This document shows positions 8,323 through 18,855 of a stretch of 64,000 nucleotides of DNA, piece by piece; the first letter of the stretch is position 1, and each line of letters starts with the position of its first letter. The stretch comes from Solidesulfovibrio fructosivorans JJ]. GTDB taxonomy: Bacteria; Desulfobacterota; Desulfovibrionia; Desulfovibrionales; Desulfovibrionaceae. The stretch is from the NCBI RefSeq assembly GCF_000179555.1, contig NZ_AECZ01000021.1, forward strand, positions 1 to 64,000, read 5' to 3'. Position numbers and translations under genes: made by a program. A model generated the notes under the pieces. The model was given only the letters and a program-made list of their open reading frames with translations. It was not told the origin of the DNA and ran no database searches.

Positions 8323-9354
8323 CTAGTCCGCGCCGGACGCCGCTGGCGCGGGCGCGAGAATGGCCTTTTCCAAAAGCCCGGCCATCTCGGCATTGAGCTT
8401 CACGTTGGCGTGGGTGTCCACGCTGTTGACCACCATGTCCCCAGGATCGCGGCCGGCGAGAACCGGCGTCAGGTCCACGGTCTCCACACCCTTGCCCTTG
8501 AAATAGGCGGCCACGCGGGCGGTCATGGGCGCGGTGCCGGCCACGTCGGCAAGGCTCGGGATGATCAGCGCGATGAGCCGGACATGGCGCTTTCGGCACC
8601 AGTCCACGATGGAATCGAGTTCGCGCGCATGCTCGCCCCAGACCGCCGGGTCGATGTAGGCCGCGCGCAGGCGGTCCCAGAACGTCTTGGCCGCGTCCTC
8701 CAGGTTGCCCATGCGCGCCAGACGCCAGTAGACGAAATTGGCCAGGGCGAAATGGTCGACCAGATAGCCGGTGACCGCCCCCTTGGGAAATCGCACGGCA
8801 AACGGCAGCGGAAACTTGGCTTTTTCCGCCGCCCGGTAGATGTCGTTGACGAAGTAGGCCAGCACCACCACATCCGGCGTCTGGGGATAGCTCTCCAGGG
8901 CCTTGTCCTCGTCCACGGTGTCCCAGCCGATCTTGGAGGCGTTGGCCACGCGCCAGCCCGCGCCGAGCTTGCGCCCCAGCACGTCGCCGAAGCGGTCGGC
9001 GACGTTGTCGATGCCGTGCCCGGCGGCAAAGGAATCCCCCACCACCAGCACCAGCTTTTCGCCGGGAGCCTTGGGACGCGGTTCGGCGTCACGATAACCG
9101 AGGCTGTTGACCGGATGCCAGTGGCGCGCGAACCAGTTGCGACTGGACATGGTGATGTTGAAGCCGTCGGACTGGGCGAAAAAAAGGGCCATGGCCACTT
9201 CGAGGACAAGCAGGACCGCCAGCACGGCGTCCACGGCCACAAGCGCGCCCATGCCGCCGGTGCGGGCCCGGCCGCGCCGCAGGCGCGACAGCCCCCACAT
9301 GGCGACCAGATTCAGCGCGACAAGCGCGAGTACGACATAAAGAATATGGATCAT
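8323..9354 (-). CDS. Membrane-anchored SGNH/GDSL hydrolase
   Basis: A 343-residue protein with two N-terminal membrane helices (about residues 3-20 and 38-60) and an extracytoplasmic SGNH-type esterase domain. Block I is VVGDSFAAGHG, with the nucleophile Ser; a later YFVNDIY supplies the Asn block, and VDTHANVKLN near the C-terminus supplies the Asp/His pair. Such proteins deacetylate or esterify cell-surface glycans in many bacteria, but this substrate is unknown. plsY lies 15 bp upstream on the same strand, so the two are probably co-transcribed. Confidence 0.75.
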   Translation of the reverse strand: MIHILYVVLALVALNLVAMWGLSRLRRGRARTGGMGALVAVDAVLAVLLVLEVAMALFFAQSDGFNITMSSRNWFARHWHPVNSLGYRDAEPRPKAPGEKLVLVVGDSFAAGHGIDNVADRFGDVLGRKLGAGWRVANASKIGWDTVDEDKALESYPQTPDVVVLAYFVNDIYRAAEKAKFPLPFAVRFPKGAVTGYLVDHFALANFVYWRLARMGNLEDAAKTFWDRLRAAYIDPAVWGEHARELDSIVDWCRKRHVRLIALIIPSLADVAGTAPMTARVAAYFKGKGVETVDLTPVLAGRDPGDMVVNSVDTHANVKLNAEMAGLLEKAILAPAPAASGAD

Positions 9355-9369
9355 GGGCGTCCGGCGAGG

Positions 9370-9963
9370 CTAGCGTCCCTTGCGCCAGGACTTTTCCTGC
9401 CCGGCCACGAGGCGGGAGATGTTCTCGCGATGCTTGGCGATGACCAGCACCGCCACGATCAGGGCGGCATAGGTCAAGGCGCAGGGGCCAAGCCAAAAAA
9501 GGAGCACGGGCAGGCACACGGCCAACATCAGCGAACCGGCGGAGACGAACCCCGTGGCCCAGATGACCAGCACGCAGGCGGCCACGGACAGCAGCGCCGC
9601 AACCGGTGCCGCGCCCAGAAACACGCCGATGGTGGTGGCCACGCCCTTGCCGCCCTTGCCGTACAAAAAGACCGAATACATGTGGCCGACCACGGCCGCG
9701 ACAACGACAAAGGTCAAAAAGACCGCGCCGCCACCCATGGCCCGAGCCACCAGCACCGGCAGCAAGCCCTTGAGCAGGTCCAGGGCCAGGGTCAGCACGC
9801 CGTAGCGCGTGCCGCAAAGCCGCGCCACATTGGTGGCTCCGGTGTTGCGGCTGCCGGCAAGCCTGGGGTCCACGCCGCAGGAGGCCTTGGCCACGGCCAG
9901 ACCGAAGGGAAAGGCCGCGACAAGGTAGGTCAGCAAGACGAACGCAACAGAGGCAATGCCCAT
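9370..9963 (-). CDS. plsY: Glycerol-3-phosphate acyltransferase PlsY
   Basis: A 197-residue polytopic inner-membrane enzyme that transfers an acyl group from acyl-phosphate to glycerol-3-phosphate, the first step of phospholipid synthesis in the PlsX/PlsY route. The three cytoplasmic PlsY signatures are present: GSRNTGATNVARLCG, GHMYSVFLYGKGGKGVAT and KHRENISRL. About five hydrophobic segments and the total length match the family. A hairpin element at 10044-10115 separates it from the upstream RNase gene. The SGNH hydrolase gene follows at 15 bp. Confidence 0.95.
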   Translation of the reverse strand: MGIASVAFVLLTYLVAAFPFGLAVAKASCGVDPRLAGSRNTGATNVARLCGTRYGVLTLALDLLKGLLPVLVARAMGGGAVFLTFVVVAAVVGHMYSVFLYGKGGKGVATTIGVFLGAAPVAALLSVAACVLVIWATGFVSAGSLMLAVCLPVLLFWLGPCALTYAALIVAVLVIAKHRENISRLVAGQEKSWRKGR

Positions 9964-10043
9964 TTTCTACTCCGCATTTCCCCGGGAACGGGGGTTCGGG
10001 GGAGTTCCTCACCGGGAGAGTGGTGATGACGCCTTGAAATCCC

Positions 10044-10115
10044 TTTAAAAGTTCTTGAAGGGGGTCCAGGGGGAAACTTTTTTCAAAAAGTTTCCCCCTG
10101 GCCGCCGGAGGCATT
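10044..10115. repeat. Family B half-element (single hairpin), H1
   Basis: A 17-bp perfect stem, arms 10066-10082 and 10085-10101 (CCAGGGGGAAACTTTTT and its complement), preceded by AAAAGTTCTTGAAGGGGGT and followed by CCGCCGGAGGCATT. It lies 3' of the minus-strand RNase gene and 5' of plsY. The flanks GGGGTCCAGGGG and CCCCTGGCCGCCGGAGGCATT recur at 12570-12613 around a different stem. Confidence 0.75.
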
Positions 10116-10124
10116 TCTTTTTCC

Positions 10125-12242
10125 CTACCCTTCGGCACCCATGAAAAACGCCTCGGCGCCTTCGGGCAGCCGGGCCGGAATCTCCTCCGCGCCGAACACG
10201 CGCAGCTCGTTCGTCAACGGATCGATCCTGCCCAGGCGTAGCGCATAGCGCTGGCCGATGTAAATCGTGTCGCCCAGGGTGTCCTTCGTGGCCCGGACAT
10301 ACATCTGCATATCGGGCAGGGCCAGGGACACGAATCCGCCGCCGCCGAGATCCACCACGATGCCCTCGAAGGTGCGTTCGCGGCAGTGGCGTTGCAGAAA
10401 CAGCAGTTTCCAGTAGCGGGGCCGAAACCGCTGCACCCGGCCCACGGCCTCGAGGCGCGACGTCAGCTCGGGCAGCCGGGCCTCCAGCTCGCCCCGGCTC
10501 CAGCGCGGCGCGCCGGTGCGCAAGAGGCTTTCGAGCTGAGCCAGGTTGACGAGGTCGCCGTACCGCCGCAACGGCGAAGTGACCGGGGCATAGGCCGGCG
10601 CGGCCAGGGTGGCGTGGGGCCTGGGATCGGGTTCGGTCAGGGTCGGGGGCAACTCGCGCACCACCCGTTGGATCGACGGCGGATCGCCGTGCACGCCGCG
10701 AATCTCCGGGGAAAGGGCCGCGTCCTGGGTGCGAAAAAGCATGGCCGCGCCGCGCGACACCGCATATTCGGCGGCGGCGGTGTTGCCGAGGATCATGAAC
10801 TCGCTGACCATGAGCTGGGATTTGGGATAGCTCGGACACAGCCCCATCTCCACGGTCGTGTTGTCGGGATAGCCCGAGAGCACGACGTCCGGCTCGGGCC
10901 GCTCGATGATGACCGCCCCGCGCTCGAGGCGCTTTTGCCGCAGCATGACCGCCAGGGCGTGCCCCAACGTATAGGACCGCGGCGCATCGCCGGCATCGAG
11001 GGCCGCCTCCACGGCGGCGTAGGTGGTGTTTTCGGCCAGACGCACGAAGGTCTTGCGCATGGCGAAGCCGAGGATGTCGCCTTCCCCGGAAAATTCCCAC
11101 TCCATGACCAGGGACGGCCGCACCTCGCCGGCAAGCAGGCTGTACAGCCCGGTGCCGAGTTCCTCGGGCAGCATGTGGCTGACCCCCTCGGGCAGATAGA
11201 GACTCGAGGCCCGATAGGCCACGGCCTTATCGAGGGGGCCGTCGAATTCCCAGTCCAGGGCCGGATCGGCCAGGGCCAGGACCAGCCGCATGCCGCCGTC
11301 CGGGCGGGGCTCGGCGTAAAAGGCGTCGTCGATGTCGCGGGTGGTCGGGGAATCGACGCTGACGAAGGGGATGGACTCGGGCTCCTGGCACAGCGCGGCC
11401 AGTCCCGCCTTGCGCGCCTCCACCTCGGCGGCCAGCGGCCGCCACCAGTCGTCCCCGGCGGCGTAATCGGCCTGATCGAGCAGATAATTGTAGTGCGGCG
11501 GTACGATGCCCCACTGGGTGGCCAGGATGTAGGCCTGGAACGGATGGTCGGGCAGGCCCTTTCGCAGCATGGCCCACAAGGTGGCGGACTCGGGGTCGTC
11601 GGCGTCGGCCATGAGCCTGCGCAACAGGTTCTTGAGCTTCTCCGCCGCCTCGGGATCGAGCTTGGCGGCCAAGTTCGCGCCCTTCTTGCGGTCGCCGGAA
11701 AGCCAGCCCTGCCAGAGCTCCTTGAAAAACGCCTGGCCGGCGACCACGACCTTCTCCCGCTCCTCGGCGAGCTTGGCCTCGGCCATGCGCCGCTCCACCA
11801 GCTCGGCCGGGAACACCTCGAACTTGGGCGGATGAAATTTGAAATGCGTCTTGCAGCTCAAAAGCGCCCGGCCCATGGCCGCCACTGCGTCCACGTCCGG
11901 CTCCTCGCCCACAAGCCCGGCAAACCACTCGGCCGATTCCTCGCGCACCTCGCCCTGGGCCAGCTCCCACAACTCCAGCGGGGCAATGGCCTTGGCCGCG
12001 GCCTCGCGCCTTACCTGGTGCGCGGCCAGAATCTCCAGCATCTCGCTGCGGTCCCGGGTCCCGTCATAGCGCGGCCCCATCCAGGGCAGCACCCGGGAGG
12101 CGGCCAGCTTCTCCTCACGCTTGGTCAACGTGTAAAGCCGCAAACGGCCCGAAGATTCCTCCAACACCCAGGCGACCTGAGGCTGGTTGCCCTGCATGAA
12201 CTCCACCAGGCACCCCGGCCCGGCATACCGTTCCAACGCCAT
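10125..12242 (-). CDS. RNase II-type (RNB domain) exoribonuclease
   Basis: A 705-residue cytoplasmic enzyme that degrades RNA processively from the 3' end. The N-terminal 270 residues are poorly conserved. The RNB catalytic domain starts near residue 285 with PFVSVDSPTTRDIDDAFYAE, holding the clustered Asp residues that bind magnesium, and continues through YLPEGVSHMLPEELG and a late TSPLRRYGDLVNL. The C-terminal 80 residues look like a beta-barrel RNA-binding tail. The start at MALERYAGPG was chosen over an upstream extension translated from the repeat at 12279-12324. The family is RNase II/R-like; it is shorter than RNase R and lacks an obvious basic tail. Confidence 0.88.
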   Translation of the reverse strand: MALERYAGPGCLVEFMQGNQPQVAWVLEESSGRLRLYTLTKREEKLAASRVLPWMGPRYDGTRDRSEMLEILAAHQVRREAAAKAIAPLELWELAQGEVREESAEWFAGLVGEEPDVDAVAAMGRALLSCKTHFKFHPPKFEVFPAELVERRMAEAKLAEEREKVVVAGQAFFKELWQGWLSGDRKKGANLAAKLDPEAAEKLKNLLRRLMADADDPESATLWAMLRKGLPDHPFQAYILATQWGIVPPHYNYLLDQADYAAGDDWWRPLAAEVEARKAGLAALCQEPESIPFVSVDSPTTRDIDDAFYAEPRPDGGMRLVLALADPALDWEFDGPLDKAVAYRASSLYLPEGVSHMLPEELGTGLYSLLAGEVRPSLVMEWEFSGEGDILGFAMRKTFVRLAENTTYAAVEAALDAGDAPRSYTLGHALAVMLRQKRLERGAVIIERPEPDVVLSGYPDNTTVEMGLCPSYPKSQLMVSEFMILGNTAAAEYAVSRGAAMLFRTQDAALSPEIRGVHGDPPSIQRVVRELPPTLTEPDPRPHATLAAPAYAPVTSPLRRYGDLVNLAQLESLLRTGAPRWSRGELEARLPELTSRLEAVGRVQRFRPRYWKLLFLQRHCRERTFEGIVVDLGGGGFVSLALPDMQMYVRATKDTLGDTIYIGQRYALRLGRIDPLTNELRVFGAEEIPARLPEGAEAFFMGAEG

Positions 12243-12278
12243 GTTGTGTGTATATCCTTTTAGAGAAGAGATGCGGAA

Positions 12279-12350
12279 CCGGGGGAGGGAACCCTTTTTT
12301 GCAAAAAAGGGTTCCCTCCCCCGGACCCCCACCCTCCCCAAAAACTCTTA
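12279..12350. repeat. Family B half-element (single hairpin), H2
   Basis: A 22-bp perfect stem, arms 12279-12300 and 12303-12324 (CCGGGGGAGGGAACCC followed by six T, and its complement), then CCCCCACCCTCCCCAAAAACTCTTAATAA. It lies in the leader region of the RNase gene and immediately next to family A copy A2. Confidence 0.75.
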
Positions 12351-12380
12351 ATAAACGATGAGACCCTCTCCGCGCGTTTC

Positions 12381-12613
12381 TTCCATGCGGCGCTTCGCCG
12401 CCGGCGTGGTTGTCGCCGCAATCGCGTCCGGCGTCGAGGGGCTTTAGCCCCTCGTGCCGCCGGGCCGATTGCGGCGACAAACGTTCGAGCCTCCGCCAAC
12501 CTGCCACACGCCCGCTTCGCCAAAGCCGAATCGGGGGGTCCGGGGGGCCCGTGGCCTCCCGGCGGTGGGGTCCAGGGGAGGCAGAGCCTCCCCTGGCCGC
12601 CGGAGGCATTCCC
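12381..12613. repeat. Family A structured intergenic repeat, copy A2
   Basis: Same three-part layout as the copy at 31-240. A GCGGCG/CGCCGC hairpin is followed by the inverted repeat TGTCGCCGCAATCG...CGATTGCGGCGACA (12411-12479), with the inner hairpin GAGGGGCT-TT-AGCCCCTC, then a linker starting AAACGTTCGAGC, and the G/C-rich module (12532-12600) ending in CCAGGGGAGGC-AGA-GCCTCCCCTGG. The inner stem differs from A1 by paired substitutions that keep base pairing. It lies 3' of purH on the minus strand and 5' of the RNase gene. Confidence 0.85.
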
Positions 12614-12616
12614 CGC

Positions 12617-13894
12617 CTAGTGCCGAAACGACCGCTGGCCGGTAAAGACCATGGCCACTTGCGGCGTGGCCTCGTTGCAGGCGGCGACGACTTCGGTGTC
12701 GCGGATGGAGCCGCCGGGCTGGGCGATGGCGGTCACGCCCGCGCCGATGCACAGGTCCACGCCGTCGCGGAAGGGGAAAAAGCCGTCGGACACCAGCACC
12801 GAGCCGATGAGTCCGCCGCCCGCCGCCTCGGTGCGCTTTTCGATATCCTCGAGAAGTTTGGCCGCCTCGGGATCGGTCTTGGCCTTGAGCTTCAGTTCGT
12901 AAAGCGACATTTGGCAGGCGGCGAAGGCCAGTCCGTCGGCGTACTTGGTCTTGGCCTTGTGGATGGTGAGCTCCACCACGCCGACGCGGTCCTGCTCGCC
13001 GGTGCCGATGCCCACCGTCGCGCCGTTTTTGACGAAGATGACGGAATTGGAGGTCACGCCGGATTCCACGGCCCAGGCGAAGAGCAGGTCCTCGGCCTCG
13101 GCCGGGGTCGGAGTCCGGGCGGTGACGGTGGTGCCGGCCTTGTCGGTCGCCGTGGCCGGCAGAAAATCCTCGGCGGAAAGAATGCGGTTGCGGAAGGAGA
13201 ACTGGAGCACCATGCCGCCGTCGGCCAGGCATTTGACGTCGAGGAACGGCTGGCCCGCGAGCTTTTCCAGCTGGGCCAGGCCGGGCAGCTTGAAGATGCG
13301 CAGGTTCTTTTTGGACTTGAGAATTTCCAGGGCCTTGGGCTCATAGTCCGGGGCGGCCACCACCTCGAAATAGACGGCGTTGATCTTTTCCGCCGTGGCC
13401 ACGTCGAGGGTGCGGTTGACCACGATGGCCCCGCCGAAGGCGGCGATGCGGTCCGCGTGGAAGGCGGCCTCGAAGGCCGGGCAGAGTCCGTCGTCGGACC
13501 AGGCCGCGCCGCAGGGATTGTTATGCTTCAAGATGACGGCGGCGGGCTTTCGGGTCAGGTACTGGAGGATGTTGACCCCGTTGTCCACGTCGGTCAGGTT
13601 GGTCTTGCCGGGATGCTTGCCCGATTGCAGCAGGTGCTCCTCGGTGGCGGCGCAGACAAGGCCGTCGCCCGGGCCCCGGAAGGTCACGCCGCCAAGGGTC
13701 AGCCGCCCCTCGGCCGGGGCGTAGAGAGCGGCCGGCTGGTCGGGATTTTCCCCGTAACGCAAGCCTTTTTCCTGCCCGTCGATGGTCCAGGTCCTTTTGG
13801 CGAAAGTCAGTTCGGCATCGCCCAGGCGAATGACCAGTTCGGCCGGAAAGGGGTCTTCCACCATGGTGGTGTACATTTTCTTCAAGTCGCTCAT
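12617..13894 (-). CDS. purH: AICAR transformylase (PurH C-terminal half only)
   Basis: A 425-residue enzyme for the penultimate step of purine synthesis, formyl transfer from 10-formyl-tetrahydrofolate to AICAR giving FAICAR. It matches the AICARFT domain of bifunctional PurH, including LKHNNPCGAAW (the catalytic Lys-His pair), DRIAAFGGAIVVNR and SDGFFPFRDGVD near the C-terminus. The N-terminal MGS-like IMP cyclohydrolase domain is absent; the protein starts directly with MSDLKKMYTTMVED. IMP cyclohydrolase must therefore be encoded elsewhere. It is divergently placed relative to the operon with purA, which begins 150 bp away, so the shared intergenic region may carry common purine regulation. 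Confidence 0.92.
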   Translation of the reverse strand: MSDLKKMYTTMVEDPFPAELVIRLGDAELTFAKRTWTIDGQEKGLRYGENPDQPAALYAPAEGRLTLGGVTFRGPGDGLVCAATEEHLLQSGKHPGKTNLTDVDNGVNILQYLTRKPAAVILKHNNPCGAAWSDDGLCPAFEAAFHADRIAAFGGAIVVNRTLDVATAEKINAVYFEVVAAPDYEPKALEILKSKKNLRIFKLPGLAQLEKLAGQPFLDVKCLADGGMVLQFSFRNRILSAEDFLPATATDKAGTTVTARTPTPAEAEDLLFAWAVESGVTSNSVIFVKNGATVGIGTGEQDRVGVVELTIHKAKTKYADGLAFAACQMSLYELKLKAKTDPEAAKLLEDIEKRTEAAGGGLIGSVLVSDGFFPFRDGVDLCIGAGVTAIAQPGGSIRDTEVVAACNEATPQVAMVFTGQRSFRH

Positions 13895-14045
13895 AATCGT
13901 GGCGCTCCTTGCGCGTTGTCCGCGAGCGCATGCCTAGCACAGCCGGGAAGCGGCGGCAAATTGCATTTGGAAGGCCCGGCCAATTCTGCTACGAAGGCCT
14001 GTCCGCCCGGAAAGGCGGCCGGATTTCGGGGTTAGAGGTACGATC

Positions 14046-15732
<1,687 letters not shown>

Positions 15733-15793
15733 CCGGAGCGCTGCCCCGGCGGGCGGGGACGTTGTCACCGCCCGCCATGACGATCATTTCACC

Positions 15794-16666
15794 ATGTCCA
15801 TTCCCACATCCGCATCCGCCTTCGGGGTCACCGAGCGCCAGACGCACGTGCTGGCCGGAGTGGACGCCTTGGCGCGGGCGGTGCCGCAGGCGCTGATCCT
15901 GGAAGGCGGCTCGGCCGGGGAACGCGCGGCCGTGGCGCTCTTTCTGGCGGCGCGGCTCAATTGCGAAGCCGAAACGCCGCCCTGCGGCGTATGCGGCACC
16001 TGCCGGCAGATCCTGGACAACGTGTTCTTGGATTTGCAGTATTTCGACGGCGCGGCGGAGACGATCAAGGTGGACGCCATGCGCGAGGTGCGCCGGCTGG
16101 TGGGCGAGCCGCCGCGCGGGCCGGGCAAGCGGGTGATCATCCTGGCCGAGGCGCAGGCCCTCACGGAAGAGGCGGCCAATGCGCTTTTAAAGGCCATGGA
16201 GGAGCCGCGTCCGGGCAACGTGTTCGTGCTTCTCGCGCCCCAGCGCGAACGGCTTTTTCCGACCCTGGTATCGCGGTCGTTCACGTTGACCCTGGCCTGG
16301 CCGGACACGGACGTGCCGCTGCCGGCCGGCGGCGACGATGATCCGTGGCCGCTTCTGGACGCGCTGCACGGCTTCTGGCGCACGGGGCGGGGCTGGTTTC
16401 CGGCGAACAAGGGACGGCCGTCGCGGCTTTGCGCCGAGCGGGTGGTGACGGAGCTTTCGCGGGAGCTGGCGGCGTTTCTTGCCGGACGCGGGGGCACGGA
16501 TCTGGCCGATCTGCTTTCCGGCTGCCGGGACCCGGACATTCCCCGCCGGCTGGACCTGCTGCTCTCGGAGTGCCAGGAAGCGCTGGTGCTCTCCCCCACT
16601 CCCGTCAATCCGGCCCTGGTGCTCGATCGGCTGGCGACGCGCGCCTATCTGTGGCTGCGCGGCTGA
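15794..16666 (+). CDS. holB: DNA polymerase III delta-prime-type subunit
   Basis: A 290-residue AAA+-fold clamp-loader subunit. Visible features are a CxxC zinc module (CGVCGTC, around residues 63-70), the RVIILAEAQALTEEAANALLKAMEEP block typical of DnaX and delta-prime proteins, and a following VSR sensor motif (LVSRSFTL). The Walker A region is replaced by LEGGSAGERAA, as expected for delta-prime, which does not hydrolyse ATP. Its role is loading the sliding clamp for DNA replication. Its last 62 bases overlap the 3' end of the convergent SGNH gene. Confidence 0.85.
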   Translation: MSIPTSASAFGVTERQTHVLAGVDALARAVPQALILEGGSAGERAAVALFLAARLNCEAETPPCGVCGTCRQILDNVFLDLQYFDGAAETIKVDAMREVRRLVGEPPRGPGKRVIILAEAQALTEEAANALLKAMEEPRPGNVFVLLAPQRERLFPTLVSRSFTLTLAWPDTDVPLPAGGDDDPWPLLDALHGFWRTGRGWFPANKGRPSRLCAERVVTELSRELAAFLAGRGGTDLADLLSGCRDPDIPRRLDLLLSECQEALVLSPTPVNPALVLDRLATRAYLWLRG

Positions 16667-18383
16667 CCGTCTCCGAAGAAGAATCGGCCGGATAGCAGAC
16701 GACCTCGAAGCGCCGCCACGGGGGATCGAGGGACTCTTTGAATATCCGCGCTTCGTTGCGCAGTTCCAATTTCAGAAACACCACGCGCGCGGGTTTTTCC
16801 CGCAAATCGATTTCAGCCAATCGGCTCGTCTCAAAAGATTCAGGCGCGGCCACGTCCTTTTCCGAAGCGAATTGCAGCGTGGTGTAGTCGCTGCCGCCGC
16901 GCGACCAGGAAAGCTGGGCGTACCCGTTTACGGGCGGCGCGAATTTTCGGAAAAACGTCACGGAAACCTGGGCCATGGGCTTTTCCGATTCCACCCGCAG
17001 TGTCAGCGTGCCAAGCGGGCCGCGCGTGACGTCGGGTCGCAAGCCGCTTATCCGGTTGCGCCCATGTCTGATATCAACGGTCCAGGGCACGAGGTTGTCG
17101 CAACGCACGGCGCGAATGCGCACAGGGCCGTTTTGGGCCGGCGCGACGCACCGGGGACCGAATTTCAGGTTCAAACGAACCGGATCGGCATAATCGAACG
17201 CCCGCCGCGCCGGAGCGATCGACACGACAGGCCCGCGAACGGATCGCCGCACGTGGATGGCTTCGGCCACGGCAGTGGCCATGACGGTATTGCCCTCGGC
17301 GCTCAGGTGCCCGTTTCGCGGCAACAGGTAATAACGATCGACCGCCTCTCCGGACATGGCGCGCAGTTGCCGAGCCAGATCAATGACCGGAATGCCGTTT
17401 TCCCGGCAAAACGGCACCAGGGCCAATGCCGGCTGGTTGAAATCCTCCCGGACCTGGGCCGCATCCGGGGCCAGGACGAAAAGAAACCGGGCGCCCGTGG
17501 ACACGACCGCATCGCGCAGGGCCAGGAGCGCCCGGCGATAGTTGGACCACAGCCGTGAACGGGCAACACCGGGATCGGCCGTAAGCAGGCGTTGGCGATT
17601 GCCGAGCAAGGCATGTTCCGCGTCGGTCGGACGCACGTGGTAACCGGCGAGCGGTCCCGTCTCGGCGCGCGAGGGACCGGAGGGAGGAAGCCCGCTTTTG
17701 ACGAACCGCGTCAATCGCGGGAAGCGCTTTTCGAGCCATTGGTTGAGACGGCGGTCCACGGCCTCGCGGCCGGTGGCCCGCTCCAACGGATTATACCGGC
17801 CGCCCTGGCGAGCAAGCAGGTCTTCGCGGAAAAACGTTCCACCCATCGCCTCGAGATCGTTGATGAAAAATTGGACTACCACCACGTCAGGCTTGAGCTT
17901 CGCCCCTTTTTCACGGAAATAGGACAGCTCGTCAAAGATATCGTAGAATGGCACTCCGGCGTTTATGACCTGGACGTCGCGGTCGGGCAGGCGTCGCCGC
18001 AACAATGTTTCGAGAAGGGCGGGATACGTCGCGTCGTCGTCGACGCCGACGCCGTAGGTAAACGAATCCCCCAGACACAACACGCGCAGGCCGTCGGCCG
18101 TCTTCTCGGCCGAGACAGGTTCCTCGCCGCGAAATCCCTGATTGTTTGTGGTCACCGTGTAGGGCAGTCCGTCGATTTCACGCGCCGTCACCCGAAGACG
18201 CGGCTCCATGTCGCCAAGGACATTGGCATAGCCGCGCGGCTCGACCCGCACGGCAGGACGGGAACCGGTGAAGGCCCAGTAGAGGCTGATCGCAAGATGG
18301 ACGCCGAGGCACAGGCAAAAGACGAGAAAGCCGGCCAGGAAGATCAAACGCCTCGCCCCTCTCGGAGCGCTGTCGTTCATCAT
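16605..18383 (-). CDS. Large membrane-anchored SGNH hydrolase-like protein
   Basis: A 592-residue protein with one N-terminal membrane helix (about residues 13-35) and a periplasmic part. Residues about 100-385 are an SGNH-like domain: LCLGDSFTYGVGV (nucleophile Ser), NAGVPFYD, VVQFFINDLEA, and LPRNGHLSAEGNTV, where the residue before Gly-His is Asn although homologues often have Asp. Residues about 410-560 form a probable beta-sandwich, and the last 30 residues are low-complexity. Proteins like this acetylate or deacetylate surface polysaccharide (AlgX/AlgJ-like architecture), but the substrate here is unknown. Its 3' end overlaps holB on the opposite strand. A terminator separates it from ech. 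Confidence 0.7.
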   Translation of the reverse strand: MMNDSAPRGARRLIFLAGFLVFCLCLGVHLAISLYWAFTGSRPAVRVEPRGYANVLGDMEPRLRVTAREIDGLPYTVTTNNQGFRGEEPVSAEKTADGLRVLCLGDSFTYGVGVDDDATYPALLETLLRRRLPDRDVQVINAGVPFYDIFDELSYFREKGAKLKPDVVVVQFFINDLEAMGGTFFREDLLARQGGRYNPLERATGREAVDRRLNQWLEKRFPRLTRFVKSGLPPSGPSRAETGPLAGYHVRPTDAEHALLGNRQRLLTADPGVARSRLWSNYRRALLALRDAVVSTGARFLFVLAPDAAQVREDFNQPALALVPFCRENGIPVIDLARQLRAMSGEAVDRYYLLPRNGHLSAEGNTVMATAVAEAIHVRRSVRGPVVSIAPARRAFDYADPVRLNLKFGPRCVAPAQNGPVRIRAVRCDNLVPWTVDIRHGRNRISGLRPDVTRGPLGTLTLRVESEKPMAQVSVTFFRKFAPPVNGYAQLSWSRGGSDYTTLQFASEKDVAAPESFETSRLAEIDLREKPARVVFLKLELRNEARIFKESLDPPWRRFEVVCYPADSSSETVSRAATDRRASPADRAPGPD

Positions 18384-18415
18384 GCCGCCGCATAGCGGGC
18401 TTTCGGCGAAAAGAC

Positions 18416-18451
18416 AAACGCCCGCCGTCGGGAAACCGACGGCGGGCGTTT
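18416..18451 (-). terminator. Terminator of the ech operon
   Basis: A 16-bp stem (arms 18416-18431 and 18436-18451, core CCCGCCGTCGG) with a four-base loop, followed on the minus strand by GTCTTTTC. It lies 22 bp after the echF stop and before the next minus-strand gene. Confidence 0.7.
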
Positions 18452-18473
18452 ACGCTCACGATCAGGCTCGCCG

Positions 18474-18839
18474 CTATTCGGCGGCGGCTTCCTTTTTCTT
18501 CTTTTTGGGCACGCCCTGGAGGGAAATCGTCTCGTGCTCGGTGCTCACGGGACGGTGTTCCTTGGTCATGGACAGGCAGTTCGTGGGGCACACGTCCACG
18601 CAGATGCCGCAGTAGACGCAGGCCATGGCGTCACAGGTCCAGGTGCCGACCTTGTTGTCCACGGTGATACACTGGGACGGGCATTTGATCATGCAGGACC
18701 GGCAGAAGATGCACTCGTCGATGTTGTTGACGAGGGTGCCGCGAAACCCTTCGAAGTGGCCCCGCACGGCGAACGGATACAGTCGCGTGGAGCTTTTGGT
18801 CAGCAGGTTGGCGACAACGTTTTTGGTCATGTTGAACAT
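18474..18839 (-). CDS. echF: Ech hydrogenase ferredoxin-like subunit EchF
   Basis: A 121-residue NuoI/EchF-type protein carrying two [4Fe-4S] binding motifs, CIFCRSCMIKCP and CVYCGICVDVCP, which pass electrons between soluble ferredoxin and the hydrogenase module. The start MFNMTKNVVANLL follows GGAGCG; a second ATG lies three codons later. The C-terminal tail is Lys/Glu/Ala-rich. It is the last gene of the six-gene operon, 16 bp after echE, and is followed by a terminator. Confidence 0.93.
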   Translation of the reverse strand: MFNMTKNVVANLLTKSSTRLYPFAVRGHFEGFRGTLVNNIDECIFCRSCMIKCPSQCITVDNKVGTWTCDAMACVYCGICVDVCPTNCLSMTKEHRPVSTEHETISLQGVPKKKKKEAAAE

Positions 18840-18855
18840 GGAACGCGCTCCTTTT

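Noticed and set aside
15745-15780. GGCGGGCGG...CCGCCCGCC hairpin between purA and holB as a terminator
   Set aside because: There is no T run after the stem, and holB follows at once on the same strand.
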